Translations under genes and position numbers: made by a program | The notes under the pieces: model-generated | The model's input: the letters and a program-made list of their open reading frames with translations, nothing else | What the model was told of the DNA's origin: nothing | Database searches by the model: none | Source of the DNA: Streptococcus parasuis | GTDB taxonomy: Bacteria; Bacillota; Bacilli; Lactobacillales; Streptococcaceae | Length of the DNA stretch: 64,000 nucleotides | Reading direction: 5' to 3' | NCBI RefSeq assembly: GCF_021654455.1 | Contig: NZ_AP024276.1 | Location: 2,133,343 to 2,197,342, forward strand | Shown: one piece after another, positions 9,054-18,194 of the stretch | Position numbering within the stretch: position 1 is the stretch's first letter | How the letters are laid out: the number at the start of each line of letters is the position of its first letter

Positions 9054-10037
9054 ATGCGTGCAACAATCAAAGACGTCGCAAAATTAGCAGGGGTGTCTCC
9101 CTCTACTGTGACGCGTGTTATTCAAAATAGCTCTGCTATTAGCCAAAAAACTAAAGACCTCGTCCGCAAAGCGATGACTGAGCTCAACTATCATCCAAAC
9201 TTAAATGCACGTAGTTTAGTAAGTAGCTACACCCAGGTAATTGGTCTAATTTTACCTGATGATTCAGATGTTTTCTATCAAAACCCCTTTTTCCCAACTG
9301 CATTGCGAGGGATTTCTCAAGTAGCTGCTGATCACAACTACGCCATCCAGATTTCTACTGGAAAGAATGAGGCGCAACGTTTAGAAGCGATTTCGCAGAT
9401 GGTCTACGGTCAACGTGTTGATGGATTAATTTTCTTGTATTCTAAACCTGATGATCCTTTAGTGCAACTTGCCATCCAGCATAATTTTCCCTTCTTAATT
9501 TTGGGTAAAGCTGACTCTCCTTTTATTTCTCTCGTCGATAATGATAATATTCAGGCTGGTTTTGAGGCAACAAACTACTTTATCAATAAAGGTTACAAGA
9601 ATATCGCGTTTGTGGCTGGTAACAAGGAGCTGGTCGTATCACAGGACCGATACTCAGGTTACAAAAATGCATTGAAATCACACAATATTCCACTGGATGA
9701 AAACAAAGTAAGATTCGTGTCTGGTTTCTTGCTTGAAGATAGTTCTTATAAAATCTCAAAAAAATTGCTCAAACAAGACTTGGATGCAATCGTCACAACC
9801 GATACTTCCGTGGCTGAAGGGGTTGTTAAATACCTCAACGAGGCAAATATTAAGTTGCCAATCATTTCCTTTGACTCTGTCAAACCAAAACTAGATATTG
9901 ATGCCTACGTAGATGTCCATGCGATTAAGTTGGGACGTGTTGCTTTCAATACGCTACATCAAATCATCAATGACAACAAACAAGGTAAGCAAGTTTGCTA
10001 CCGTCGTGTCATTCCACATACAATTACTGAACTTTAA
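9054..10037 (+). CDS. malR: LacI-family maltose regulator
   Basis: Transcription factor with an N-terminal HTH (ATIKDVAKLAGVSPSTVTRVIQ, residues 2-23) and hinge (HPNLNARSLVS, about 46-56), followed by a periplasmic-binding-like effector domain (VIGLILPDDS to the end). At 327 residues it is full length. It follows malA by 9 bases with SD AGGAG. It is the expected ligand of the AAACGTTT operators upstream of malQ and malX, with maltose as the probable inducer by family analogy. Confidence 0.94.
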   Translation: MRATIKDVAKLAGVSPSTVTRVIQNSSAISQKTKDLVRKAMTELNYHPNLNARSLVSSYTQVIGLILPDDSDVFYQNPFFPTALRGISQVAADHNYAIQISTGKNEAQRLEAISQMVYGQRVDGLIFLYSKPDDPLVQLAIQHNFPFLILGKADSPFISLVDNDNIQAGFEATNYFINKGYKNIAFVAGNKELVVSQDRYSGYKNALKSHNIPLDENKVRFVSGFLLEDSSYKISKKLLKQDLDAIVTTDTSVAEGVVKYLNEANIKLPIISFDSVKPKLDIDAYVDVHAIKLGRVAFNTLHQIINDNKQGKQVCYRRVIPHTITEL

Positions 10038-10060
10038 CTTAGAAAGGAGCCTTTTGGCTC

Positions 10061-12112
10061 ATGGCTTTACGACAATTCCAAGCATTTCTTGATGATGAAG
10101 CTACTATTCGCTTGGTCATGGAGAAACGATTTGACTCTGAACATATGAGTTTCTCACTTGAATCAAATGATGCTACATCTCAACTCTTTATACACTCTTG
10201 TTTAGAAGTAGACAATCAAATCATCTACTATTTAACTAGCTTGCACGCTTTAACGTTGGATAAAGACTACACCGTCTATGATCAAGACCGCAATAACATT
10301 GAACTAGGTTACGGTCATATTGTCCGCTCTGCTATTTTTGAACAAACTTACACCTATAACGGGAACGATTTGGGTGCAAACTATCGTTCAGATGCGACTA
10401 CATTCAAGCTGTGGGCTCCTATTTCTAAACAGGTATTTCTCGTTCTCGAGGATAATCCGTATGCGATGACTAGGGGATCAAAAGGTGTTTGGGAAGTCAC
10501 AGTAGAGGGAGATTTGGAAACTAAAAGTTACCACTATCTCCACAAGGTAAATGGAGAATGGATCTCCGTTCATGATCCGTATGCCTTATCTTCTCAGGCA
10601 AATTCTGGCAATAGCTACGTGATTAATCCTGATAAACTTCATCGTATTCGACGCGCAAATACTCAGCTTCCAATTTCTCAAGCAGTTATCTACGAAATGA
10701 GCGTCCGTGACTTCTCATGGCAAAAAGAGGCTGGTTTTAACCATCGCAGTCAATACCTCGGCCTAACAGAATCTCCTATCATGGATGGAATGAAGCTGGG
10801 AATGGACTATGTCAAAGATTTAGGTGTTACCCATATCCAATTATTGCCTGTCTATGATTTTGGTAGTGTGGATGAAAACAAACCACAAGCTGTTTACAAC
10901 TGGGGCTACGACCCTATGCAATACAATTTGCCTGAAGGTTCCTATTCTAGCCAACCGAACGATCCTTATGCTCGCATTTTAGAATTACAGGAAGCGATCC
11001 AAGCCTATCATGATACAGACATTTCCGTTATCATGGATGTTGTATACAACCACGTCTATCACGCGGAAAAGTATGCCTTCGAACTCATCGTTCCTGGTTA
11101 TTTCTATCGTTATGATGAGCATGGTATGCGTACAGACGGAACATTCTGTGGCAATGATGTTGCCAGCGAACGAAGCATGGTCCGAAACTACATCAAACAG
11201 TCACTTCGTCAGTGGCTAGAAATCTATGGCTTTGATGGTTTCCGTTTCGATTTAATGGGTATTTTAGATAGTGAAACAATCAACCAGATTCAAACTGAAT
11301 TAGTTGCTCTGCATCCGAATGTCTATCTCTATGGTGAAGGTTGGAAGATGGCTACTGGTCTAGAATATGACAAACTTGCTCACCAATACAATGCGGCACA
11401 ATTACCAACTATCAGTTTCTTCAATGACGACTATCGTGATACTTTCAAGAAGCTCTTACTTAATCCGAACCGTTTGATTGACAAACAATTACATGAAAAG
11501 GTTCAGCATCTTTTGACAGGTAGCCGTCTCACTCATTTCTTAACACCGCAACAATCTCTCAACTATATTGAATGCCACGATAATGCTACTGCATTTGACT
11601 ATTTCCATATTGAAAATCCAAACTGGACACCTCAGCAACAAAAACGTGCTGCTAGCTTTGGACTTCAACTGATTTTGATTTCTCAGGGTATGGCCTTTAT
11701 TCATAGCGGACAAGAATTTTTCCGTACAAAAGATGAGATTGACAATACATACAATGTCTCTGATACAATTAACCGTTTAGATTGGACAAGAGCTGTTCAT
11801 TACAAGGAACATATCGAGTTCATTCAGGAATTAATTGCTTTCCGTAAAAACAATCCAATTCTTAGCCAAGACAACTACGAAAGTATTCAACAAACATGTG
11901 ATTTCTACTGGTTAACTGAGTTTGTCCTCCGATACCAGGTCATTAGCGAAGAAAAAACTATTCAGTTTATCATTAATTTTGCAGATAGTGACTTTACTTT
12001 TGAACGTGATCAAAACAAGACGGTTCTCTACAACTATCCTCCAGTTGAAGAACATGATCAACAAAAAATCACCATCGCAGGTCAAAGTATTTGTATTTTG
12101 GAAGATAAATAG
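10061..12112 (+). CDS. pulA: Type I pullulanase (alpha-1,6 debranching enzyme)
   Basis: GH13 enzyme that cuts alpha-1,6 branches. No signal peptide is seen, so it acts in the cytoplasm on imported branched dextrins or on glycogen. Order: an N-terminal domain (1-100), a CBM48-like module (about 105-200, FKLWAPISKQVFLVL) and the GH13 barrel with the type I pullulanase signature YNWGYDP. DVVYNHV, DGFRFDLMG (nucleophile near Asp397), YGEGW (acid near Glu426) and ECHDNAT follow. The 683 residues are shorter than the surface-anchored SpuA-type pullulanases. It follows malR by 23 bases, so it is probably in the mal operon. Confidence 0.9.
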   Translation: MALRQFQAFLDDEATIRLVMEKRFDSEHMSFSLESNDATSQLFIHSCLEVDNQIIYYLTSLHALTLDKDYTVYDQDRNNIELGYGHIVRSAIFEQTYTYNGNDLGANYRSDATTFKLWAPISKQVFLVLEDNPYAMTRGSKGVWEVTVEGDLETKSYHYLHKVNGEWISVHDPYALSSQANSGNSYVINPDKLHRIRRANTQLPISQAVIYEMSVRDFSWQKEAGFNHRSQYLGLTESPIMDGMKLGMDYVKDLGVTHIQLLPVYDFGSVDENKPQAVYNWGYDPMQYNLPEGSYSSQPNDPYARILELQEAIQAYHDTDISVIMDVVYNHVYHAEKYAFELIVPGYFYRYDEHGMRTDGTFCGNDVASERSMVRNYIKQSLRQWLEIYGFDGFRFDLMGILDSETINQIQTELVALHPNVYLYGEGWKMATGLEYDKLAHQYNAAQLPTISFFNDDYRDTFKKLLLNPNRLIDKQLHEKVQHLLTGSRLTHFLTPQQSLNYIECHDNATAFDYFHIENPNWTPQQQKRAASFGLQLILISQGMAFIHSGQEFFRTKDEIDNTYNVSDTINRLDWTRAVHYKEHIEFIQELIAFRKNNPILSQDNYESIQQTCDFYWLTEFVLRYQVISEEKTIQFIINFADSDFTFERDQNKTVLYNYPPVEEHDQQKITIAGQSICILEDK

Positions 12113-12186
12113 GGCTTTAGACTGATGAAAGAACTCCTCACCTAGGGTATACTATAGTCAATCCTAAATATTTTTCATAATCTCCT

Positions 12187-12222
12187 TAAAACTCACTGGT
12201 CGCGCTAGTGAGTTTTTTTTTT
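12187..12222 (+). terminator. Terminator of the mal operon
   Basis: AAACTCACT and AGTGAGTTT surround GGTCGCGCT and are followed by a run of about ten T. It is placed after pulA and before the convergent nrdI. Confidence 0.88.
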
Positions 12223-12256
12223 GACAAAAAAACAGTCCCGTAATCTGTGATTGTTT

Positions 12257-12712
12257 TCATTTCATCAATTCAATGATTTTTCGACCGATTCGCTCTATAT
12301 CATTTTGCATTCCACGGAGTTCAAAGGTATCTATGACAGGAAAATTAAATCGCTCAGAATACTGCTTGGCAGTCAGACAATATTGGTTGTTAAAATTGCG
12401 GTTGCCTGAGCCGACGACACCCAAACAGAGCTCTGCATTGGTCCCCAAGGCGATAAAATCTCCAAGAGGATTGGTCAGAATTTCCACATCTCCATTGTCT
12501 ACTCCATTTCCACCTTCTAAGTAGGTTGGTAAAAAGGCGACAAAGGGTGCATCTAGCGGGTAGAAGGGAATATCTTGTTTGACCAAATCTTTGACATGGA
12601 CCAATTCAATCTCCCAGTCTGTCTGAAATTGGAAAAAAGACTTTAGGCGTTTCACAAAACTTTCTGTATTGCCACTTAAGCTAATGTAAACTAAATAAAT
12701 TTTTTTCTTCAT
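12257..12712 (-). CDS. nrdI: Ribonucleotide reductase assembly flavoprotein
   Basis: Flavodoxin-like NrdI, which supplies oxidant to build the dimanganese-tyrosyl cofactor of class Ib ribonucleotide reductase. The N-terminal FMN phosphate loop ISLSGNTESFVKRL and the later GSGNRNFNNQYC are typical. The start at 12712 (MKKKIYLVYIS) is preferred because AAAGAGGA precedes it; length is then 151 residues. It stands alone, without nrdEF or nrdH in the window. The promoter carries a pair of NrdR boxes, which supports the assignment. Confidence 0.92.
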   Translation of the reverse strand: MKKKIYLVYISLSGNTESFVKRLKSFFQFQTDWEIELVHVKDLVKQDIPFYPLDAPFVAFLPTYLEGGNGVDNGDVEILTNPLGDFIALGTNAELCLGVVGSGNRNFNNQYCLTAKQYSERFNFPVIDTFELRGMQNDIERIGRKIIELMK

Positions 12713-12735
12713 ACATTTCCTCTTTACACTAAAAA

Positions 12736-12751
12736 ACACTACATATGGGAT
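12736..12751 (-). promoter_or_regulatory. NrdR box, promoter-proximal
   Basis: Read on the minus strand, ATCCCATATGTAGTGT matches the family 16-mer ACACWATATATWGTGT at 12 of 16 positions. It lies just downstream of the -10 and 15 bp from the second box. Confidence 0.78.
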
Positions 12752-12760
12752 ATAAATAAT

Positions 12761-12789
12761 ATTTTACTCCTATATGTAGTGTTTGTCAA
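12761..12789 (-). promoter_or_regulatory. nrdI promoter
   Basis: On the minus strand TTGACA (12784-12789), a 17-base spacer and TAAAAT (12761-12766). The -35 begins 1 base after the yitT stop codon. Confidence 0.85.
12767..12782 (-). promoter_or_regulatory. NrdR box, between -35 and -10
   Basis: On the minus strand ACACTACATATAGGAG, 12 of 16 matches to the NrdR consensus, fills the promoter spacer. The two boxes are also inverted repeats of each other and could act as a terminator for the upstream yitT. Confidence 0.78.
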
Positions 12790-13728
12790 TTAGTCGCTTT
12801 CCACGAAGCGACCGATGATATTTACATTGTCTGCTACTGAAACGAAGGCAGATTTATCAGCTTTTTTCATGATATGTTTAAATTCATTAAATTCTGCACG
12901 TGTAATAATCGCAATTAGCACTGTCTTTTGCTCATGATTATACGCCCCTTCAGCACCATTGATAATGGTTACCCCTCGATGAAGCTTCTTGTGTATCATC
13001 TTAATCACGCGATCAGGATAACTGGTAATAATCATGGCCTGCATCCGTTTTTGTTTCACAAAAATCGCATCTGTCATTCGACTGGAGATAAACAATGCAA
13101 CCATTGAATACAAGGCATATTGCCAACCAAAGGTCATTCCTGCTATCAACATAATCATAATGTTGACAATCAAGGAAATGGAACCAACTTGTCGTCCCGT
13201 CTTCTTGCGAATAATAATGGAAACAATATCAGTACCACCACTGGATACATTGTTCCTAAGCGCAAATCCAATCCCAGTTCCCAGCATGAGACCACCAAAA
13301 ATAGCATTTACTAAAGGATCTGTCGTCAGAGTAACTGGTGGCATAAATTGGATAAAGAAAGAACTAAACGATACCGTAATAAAGGTAAAGATAGTAAATT
13401 TATAACCAATTTTATACCAAGCCAAGATAAGCAAGGGAATGTTAAGAGCGTAATAGACTACAGAAATAGGAATATTCCATCCTGCATAAGAGGCTGATAA
13501 CGCAGAAACAATTTGTGCTAGACCGGTGACTCCAGACGAATAGACATTCCCGGGTCTAAAGAAAAAATTCACCGCGATACTAGATAGGAGTCCATAAATA
13601 ATGGACCCCGATATCCGTTCTGCGTATTTTTCCCGAGAAATCCCCGAAATGACCGACCAAAATTTATTTTTTCTGGCCTTTCTTAAGAAGAGTACACGCT
13701 GTTTTCTGAAAAATTTATTCATTTTCAA
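12790..13728 (-). CDS. YitT-family membrane protein (first copy)
   Basis: A 312-residue DUF161/DUF2179 protein. A basic N-terminus (1-45) is followed by five or six helices (about 45-225) with the family phrases [20 protein letters not shown] and [21 protein letters not shown] soluble C-terminal domain follows (about 230-312, [21 protein letters not shown]). Function in the family is unsettled. The start overlaps the aspS 3' end by 14 bases, so it is co-transcribed with aspS. A second member lies at 54175-55044. Confidence 0.88.
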   Translation of the reverse strand: MKMNKFFRKQRVLFLRKARKNKFWSVISGISREKYAERISGSIIYGLLSSIAVNFFFRPGNVYSSGVTGLAQIVSALSASYAGWNIPISVVYYALNIPLLILAWYKIGYKFTIFTFITVSFSSFFIQFMPPVTLTTDPLVNAIFGGLMLGTGIGFALRNNVSSGGTDIVSIIIRKKTGRQVGSISLIVNIMIMLIAGMTFGWQYALYSMVALFISSRMTDAIFVKQKRMQAMIITSYPDRVIKMIHKKLHRGVTIINGAEGAYNHEQKTVLIAIITRAEFNEFKHIMKKADKSAFVSVADNVNIIGRFVESD

Positions 13729-15466
13729 GTTTAATATCTAAAGCCAATTCCTCTAATTGTGCTGAGGCAACCGTACTTGGTGCCTGGGTCATTGGATCAG
13801 AGGCCTTGTTGTTCTTCGGAAAGGCGATAACTTCACGAATGTTATCCTCACCAGCCAATAACATGACAAAGCGGTCCAAACCAATAGCCAAGCCCCCGTG
13901 TGGTGGGAAGCCGTAGTCCATAGCTTCAAGCAAGAAACCAAACTGCTCATGCGCATCTTCAGCAGAGAAACCAAGAGCCTTGAACATCCGTTCTTGCATG
14001 TCTTTTTGGTTGATACGAAGGCTACCGCCACCCAATTCATAACCATTCAAAACAATATCGTAGGCAACTGCACGCACCTGCGCCAAATCACCATCCAAGT
14101 GGTGAGCCGTATCTGCTGTTGGTAGAGTGAATGGGTGGTGGGCACTCATGTAGCGTCCTTCCTCTTCAGACCACTCAAACATTGGCCAGTCTACAATCCA
14201 GAGGAAGTTGAACTTGCTTTCGTCAATCAAGCCTTGTTCTTTTGCTAAGCGGTTACGCAAAGCCCCCAGGGTATTATTAGCTACTTCCAATTCATCAGCT
14301 ACAAAGAGAACCAAGTCTTTGTCTTCAAGTTGTAAACTTGCTGTCAACTTATCTGTAATACCTGTCAAGAACTTAGCAACTGGGCCCGCTAATTCTCCCT
14401 TGTCTACTTTAACCCAAGCAAGTCCCTTGGCACCAAATTGTTTGGCGTATTCTGTTAATTTATCAATATCTTTACGAGAGTAGCTATCCGCCGCACCTTT
14501 CACCACTATGGCTTTGACAACTGGTGCTTCTGAGAAGACCTTGAAGTCAACTTCCTTGACAGCAGCTGTCAAGTCTTGCAAAAGCATTTCAAAACGAGTA
14601 TCTGGTTTATCTGAACCGTAGAAGTTCATAGCATGGTCATAGGCCATACGAGGGAATGGCAAGGTCAACTCGATCCCTTTGGTATCTTTCAAGACCTTAG
14701 CAATCAATCCTTCTACGATGTCTTGGATTTCAACTTCATTCAAGAATGAGGTTTCCAAGTCCACCTGTGTAAACTCAGGTTGACGATCCCCACGCAAGTC
14801 CTCATCACGGAAACACTTAACGATTTGGTAGTAACGGTCGAAACCGGCATTCATCAAAAGCTGCTTTGTAATCTGTGGACTTTGTGGCAAAGCATAGAAA
14901 TGACCTTTGGACACACGAGATGGCACCAAGTAGTCACGCGCACCTTCTGGTGTTGACTTAGTCAACATTGGCGTCTCCACATCAATAAATTCCAAGTCAT
15001 CCAAGTAGTTGCGAATACTGTGGGTTACAGCTGCACGTAATTTGAAGTTGTTGAGCATTTCTGGACGGCGAAGATCCAAATAACGGTAACGAAGACGGGT
15101 ATCATCACTAGCTTCAATGCCATCCTTGATTTCAAACGGAGTTGTCTTAGCCGTGTTCAACACTGTCAAGCTGGTTACTTGCAGTTCAACAGCTCCTGTC
15201 GGGATATTGTCATTAGCTTGCTCACGCTCCACAACCGTTCCTGTTACTTCGATAACAAACTCGGAACGAAGACTCTCCGCTTTTGCCATCACTTCAGCTT
15301 CAACTGACTCAGGGTTAATCACCAATTGCATAATGCCTTCACGGTCACGCAAGTCAATGAAAATCAGGCCACCTAAGTCACGACGGCGACCAACCCAACC
15401 TTTCAAAGTAATTTCCTGTCCGACATGTTCCTTACGAACACGTCCAGCGTACATAGAACGTTTCAT
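13715..15466 (-). CDS. aspS: Aspartyl-tRNA synthetase
   Basis: Class II synthetase of bacterial AspRS type, 583 residues. Residues 1-110 are the OB-fold anticodon-binding domain ([19 protein letters not shown]). The catalytic core follows with [25 protein letters not shown] (motif 1/flipping loop region), [21 protein letters not shown] (motif 2) and [15 protein letters not shown] (motif 3). The GAD insertion is at about 290-420. SD AAGAGGAAG precedes ATG. It heads the aspS-yitT transcript. In most streptococci aspS follows hisS; here the upstream neighbour is a 230-base gap. Confidence 0.97.
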   Translation of the reverse strand: MKRSMYAGRVRKEHVGQEITLKGWVGRRRDLGGLIFIDLRDREGIMQLVINPESVEAEVMAKAESLRSEFVIEVTGTVVEREQANDNIPTGAVELQVTSLTVLNTAKTTPFEIKDGIEASDDTRLRYRYLDLRRPEMLNNFKLRAAVTHSIRNYLDDLEFIDVETPMLTKSTPEGARDYLVPSRVSKGHFYALPQSPQITKQLLMNAGFDRYYQIVKCFRDEDLRGDRQPEFTQVDLETSFLNEVEIQDIVEGLIAKVLKDTKGIELTLPFPRMAYDHAMNFYGSDKPDTRFEMLLQDLTAAVKEVDFKVFSEAPVVKAIVVKGAADSYSRKDIDKLTEYAKQFGAKGLAWVKVDKGELAGPVAKFLTGITDKLTASLQLEDKDLVLFVADELEVANNTLGALRNRLAKEQGLIDESKFNFLWIVDWPMFEWSEEEGRYMSAHHPFTLPTADTAHHLDGDLAQVRAVAYDIVLNGYELGGGSLRINQKDMQERMFKALGFSAEDAHEQFGFLLEAMDYGFPPHGGLAIGLDRFVMLLAGEDNIREVIAFPKNNKASDPMTQAPSTVASAQLEELALDIKLENE

Positions 15467-15582
15467 TTTCTTCCTCTTTTACTGATTTTATACCTATTCA
15501 TTCTACCATAAAATGGCTGATTTTTGGGGGAAATTGCCGAGAAAAATCCAAGAACCTGCATTCACCGTCCAGCACACCTATC

Positions 15583-15614
15583 TTAGGCTTTTTATTCAGC
15601 TACTCAGCCTTAGT
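15583..15614. repeat. Hairpin in the aspS upstream gap
   Basis: CTTAGGCT and AGCCTTAG form an 8-bp stem with one mismatch around a 16-base loop. The rest of 15480-15680 shows no ORF with an SD and no recognised element. Confidence 0.35.
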
Positions 15615-15682
15615 TTTTCAAGATCTAGTCAGTATTCCTTCAAAAACTATCTCTTATATAACTTTACTCGTGGGTACAGGCT

Positions 15683-15710
15683 AAAAAAACCAGCCTTAAA
15701 CGACTGGTTT
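15683..15710 (-). terminator. Terminator overlapping the GNAT gene stop
   Basis: On the minus strand AAACCAG / CTGGTTTTTTT forms a stem that includes the stop codon of the acetyltransferase gene. Confidence 0.82.
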
Positions 15711-16148
15711 AGTATAAAACATATCTAAATGAGGAATTTCGTCCTCTAGATAGACTTCTGAAACTGGCTCAAAACCTAGCGAACTATAGAACTTTTCTAA
15801 ATGGGCTTGGGCACCGATTTTAATCTGACTTTCTTTCCATTCGTTTGTAATAAATTGAATTGCCTGCTCCATCATTGGTCGACCTAAACCTTTGCCACGA
15901 TGACTTGACTTGATGACCACACGACCGATGGAAACTTCATCATAATTTAGACCAGCTGGCAAGATTCTCAAGTAAGCCACTAACTCTCCTTCATCAGTTC
16001 CCAAAAGATGAAGACAGTTTGGATCCTTACCGTCAACTTCAGGATAGGGACAGGCTTGTTCAACAACAAAGACATTGGTTCTCAGTATCAAGATAGCGTA
16101 AAGCTCCTGTAAACTTAATTGGTCAAATGCTTTTATTTCCCACTGCAT
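15696..16148 (-). CDS. ElaA-like GNAT acetyltransferase
   Basis: A 150-residue N-acetyltransferase; the substrate is unknown. The N-terminal phrase LQELYAILILRTNVFVVEQACPYPEVDGKD is typical of ElaA/YjdJ-type GNATs. The acetyl-CoA loop is VIKSSHRGKGLGRPMMEQA (about 77-95). A C-terminal FYSSLGFEPVSEVYLEDEIPHLDM completes the fold. SD AGGAGG precedes ATG. It begins 9 bases after the aldo/keto reductase stop, forming a two-gene operon. Confidence 0.88.
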   Translation of the reverse strand: MQWEIKAFDQLSLQELYAILILRTNVFVVEQACPYPEVDGKDPNCLHLLGTDEGELVAYLRILPAGLNYDEVSIGRVVIKSSHRGKGLGRPMMEQAIQFITNEWKESQIKIGAQAHLEKFYSSLGFEPVSEVYLEDEIPHLDMFYTKPVV

Positions 16149-16157
16149 AGTTGCCTC

Positions 16158-17069
16158 CTAGGGCAAGATGTTGCCTGCACTTTTATATATTTCGTACCAT
16201 TCTGGTCGAGTCAAGGTAATCTGACTAGCTTGTGCAATCTTGGTCAGACGATCTGGATTCATGGACCCAACAATGGTTTGAATCTTTGCTGGATGACGCA
16301 AAATCCAAGCCACGACAATTGTTTCATGTGAAACATTGTATCGCTCTGCTATTTCCCCAATGGTCTGGTTTAAAAGAGCATAGTCAGGATGGTTGGCAAA
16401 AATACCTCGTTGCAAATCAATCAAGAAAGGAGACCAGGCTTGGATAGTGATTTTTTTAAGCTGGCAATAATCAATCAGCCCACCATCACGCATAGTCGCA
16501 GCATCATCTTTCATATTGACATGTAATCCAGCATCAATCAAAGGCGTGTGAGCAGGAGATAGCTGTAATTGATTAACTGCAAGCGGTTGATCGAGATAGG
16601 ATTGCAATAACTCCATTTGGTAAATATTTTGGTTGCTGACGCCGAAATAATGAACCTTCCCTGCTTTTTTCAAGAGATAAAAGGCTTCTGCCACTTCCTC
16701 TGCTTCCATCAGAGCATCCGGACGGTGCAAGGCAAGAACATCCAAATATTCTGTATCCAAGCGCTTCAAAATCCCATCTACAGATTCTAAAATATAGTCT
16801 TTTGAGAAATCAAAATAGCCTTTACGAATGCCACATTTTGATTGGAGGAGCATGTCTTCACGTTTCAATCCTGCCAATTTTGCTCCCTGAGCAAAGCGAA
16901 TTTCTGACTCACCACCACCATAAATATCCGCATGATCGAAAAAGTTGATTCCCTGTCCAACGACTGTATCTAACACTTTAGCAGTTTCCTGCTCTGTCAA
17001 ACTAGCCATCCGCATACAGCCTAAAGCAATTCGAGAAACCTGTAAACCTGTCTGTCCTAATTCTTGCAT
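16158..17069 (-). CDS. Aldo/keto reductase
   Basis: NADPH-dependent carbonyl reductase of the YdhF type; the physiological substrate is unknown. The start at 17069 (MQELGQTGLQVSRIALGCMRM) is chosen because GGAGAAG precedes it; a longer open frame upstream lacks an SD. Catalytic Asp-Tyr-Lys-His residues are visible as FFDHADIYGGG, LLQSKCG and LALHRPD. The cofactor end is TIVGSMNPDRLTKI. The 303 residues are full length. A parS-like 16-mer lies inside the gene (16320-16335). Confidence 0.9.
   Translation of the reverse strand: MQELGQTGLQVSRIALGCMRMASLTEQETAKVLDTVVGQGINFFDHADIYGGGESEIRFAQGAKLAGLKREDMLLQSKCGIRKGYFDFSKDYILESVDGILKRLDTEYLDVLALHRPDALMEAEEVAEAFYLLKKAGKVHYFGVSNQNIYQMELLQSYLDQPLAVNQLQLSPAHTPLIDAGLHVNMKDDAATMRDGGLIDYCQLKKITIQAWSPFLIDLQRGIFANHPDYALLNQTIGEIAERYNVSHETIVVAWILRHPAKIQTIVGSMNPDRLTKIAQASQITLTRPEWYEIYKSAGNILP
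16320..16335. promoter_or_regulatory. parS-like site inside the aldo/keto reductase gene
   Basis: TGTTTCATGTGAAACA matches the ParB target consensus TGTTTCACGTGAAACA at 15 of 16 bases; it is palindromic outside the centre. The single change (C to T) is in the central CpG. Confidence 0.7.
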
Positions 17070-17113
17070 GTATCTTCTCCTTGTAAGCGTTTTTCTTCTA
17101 TTCATTATAACAG

Positions 17114-17138
17114 AAAAACTCAGCCGAAACTGAGTTTT
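17114..17138 (-). terminator. Terminator after the glycosyltransferase gene
   Basis: AAAACTCAG / CTGAGTTTT stem with a six-base loop, overlapping the stop codon; followed on the minus strand by TTCTG. Confidence 0.75.
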
Positions 17139-18150
17139 AGTTAAAACCATAAATTCTTTTCGCGATTTTATAGACGGCATTGGAAATTTTTCGGCCTGGA
17201 TAACCGTAAAGGTTAGTTAATTGACCAAGTAACCCTTTTCGAACGATCTTAAATAGAGATGGATTGTTATCCCGAATATAGTGCCATAATTCTTGCTTTT
17301 TCATCATATGCTCAGCTGTTCCCGCACGATTGAGAAGTGCACAGGAGATAATGGTAGTAATCTCTACGTGATTGAGTAAATAACTCCGTAAATCAGGATT
17401 ATCAATTGCCTCTAAATCTAAATCATCCACTAAAATCCGATTGACTTTTAACTGCTGGTCAATTCGTTTAATCATGACGGACTCATTGACAGACTGGTCA
17501 TTTCGCCCAATAAAGTAACGATAAAAATCTACTGGTAGATAGTACATGGTTTTCACAGCCTGCAAAGGGGTAAATACGAAAATATTATCCACATAGAAAG
17601 TATGCTCTGGTAGAACGAGACCGACCTCTCTTAACAACTCAGTCCTGTAAATCAAGGAATGCATCATCATGTACTGTCCCTTTGGAAAGGCACCAACATC
17701 TTCCCAGCCGAATATACGGTTCTCAGGTAGAGTGGATTGATAAGACATGGATTTTTTACGAGATTGTCCCTCTTTTTCATAAACAAAGTTGGAGATAAAG
17801 GCATCAACTGGCGTATTTTCATCTTCCAATGCCTGCAAACTCTCTAGGATCTTCAAATAGGCCCTGGTATCAACCCAGTCATCTGAATCCACGACTTTAA
17901 AGTACTTACCCTTGGCCTCACGTATCCCTGTATTTACAGCTCCGCCATGGCCCTTATTGTCCTGATAGATGGCACGTACGTTTGAAAATTGATTCTCTAG
18001 TCCCTCTGCGATTTCCTGAGTCCGATCGGTCGACCCATCGTTAATAATCAGAATTTCAACCTTGTCACCACCCATTACAAGGGAATGAACACAGTAATGA
18101 AGGTAAGCCTCCGAATTATAACTCGGAATGGCAATACTTAGTAAGGTCAT
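17137..18150 (-). CDS. Family 2 glycosyltransferase
   Basis: GT-A fold transferase using a nucleotide sugar; acceptor unknown. The start at 18150 (MTLLSIAIPSYNSE) has GGAG 7 bases upstream; an in-frame ATG further upstream has no SD. The N-terminal nucleotide-binding part shows ILIINDGSTDRTQEIAEGL and the DXD-equivalent VDSDDWVDTRA (about 88-98). The C-terminal third has no membrane helix, so the protein is probably peripheral. It precedes the GH3 remnant gene in the other direction of reading and has its own terminator. Confidence 0.9.
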   Translation of the reverse strand: MTLLSIAIPSYNSEAYLHYCVHSLVMGGDKVEILIINDGSTDRTQEIAEGLENQFSNVRAIYQDNKGHGGAVNTGIREAKGKYFKVVDSDDWVDTRAYLKILESLQALEDENTPVDAFISNFVYEKEGQSRKKSMSYQSTLPENRIFGWEDVGAFPKGQYMMMHSLIYRTELLREVGLVLPEHTFYVDNIFVFTPLQAVKTMYYLPVDFYRYFIGRNDQSVNESVMIKRIDQQLKVNRILVDDLDLEAIDNPDLRSYLLNHVEITTIISCALLNRAGTAEHMMKKQELWHYIRDNNPSLFKIVRKGLLGQLTNLYGYPGRKISNAVYKIAKRIYGFN

Positions 18151-18194
18151 CTTTCTCTCCATTTGACACAATTTGTTACTATTTTATCACATTT

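Noticed and set aside
14208..15485. Several open frames antisense to aspS
   Set aside because: Shadows of a conserved synthetase gene; none has an SD or recognisable domain.
17070..17180. Longer N-terminus of the aldo/keto reductase
   Set aside because: The extra 37 residues are basic and unlike the family, and overlap the neighbouring gene's terminator; MQELGQTGLQ is the family start.
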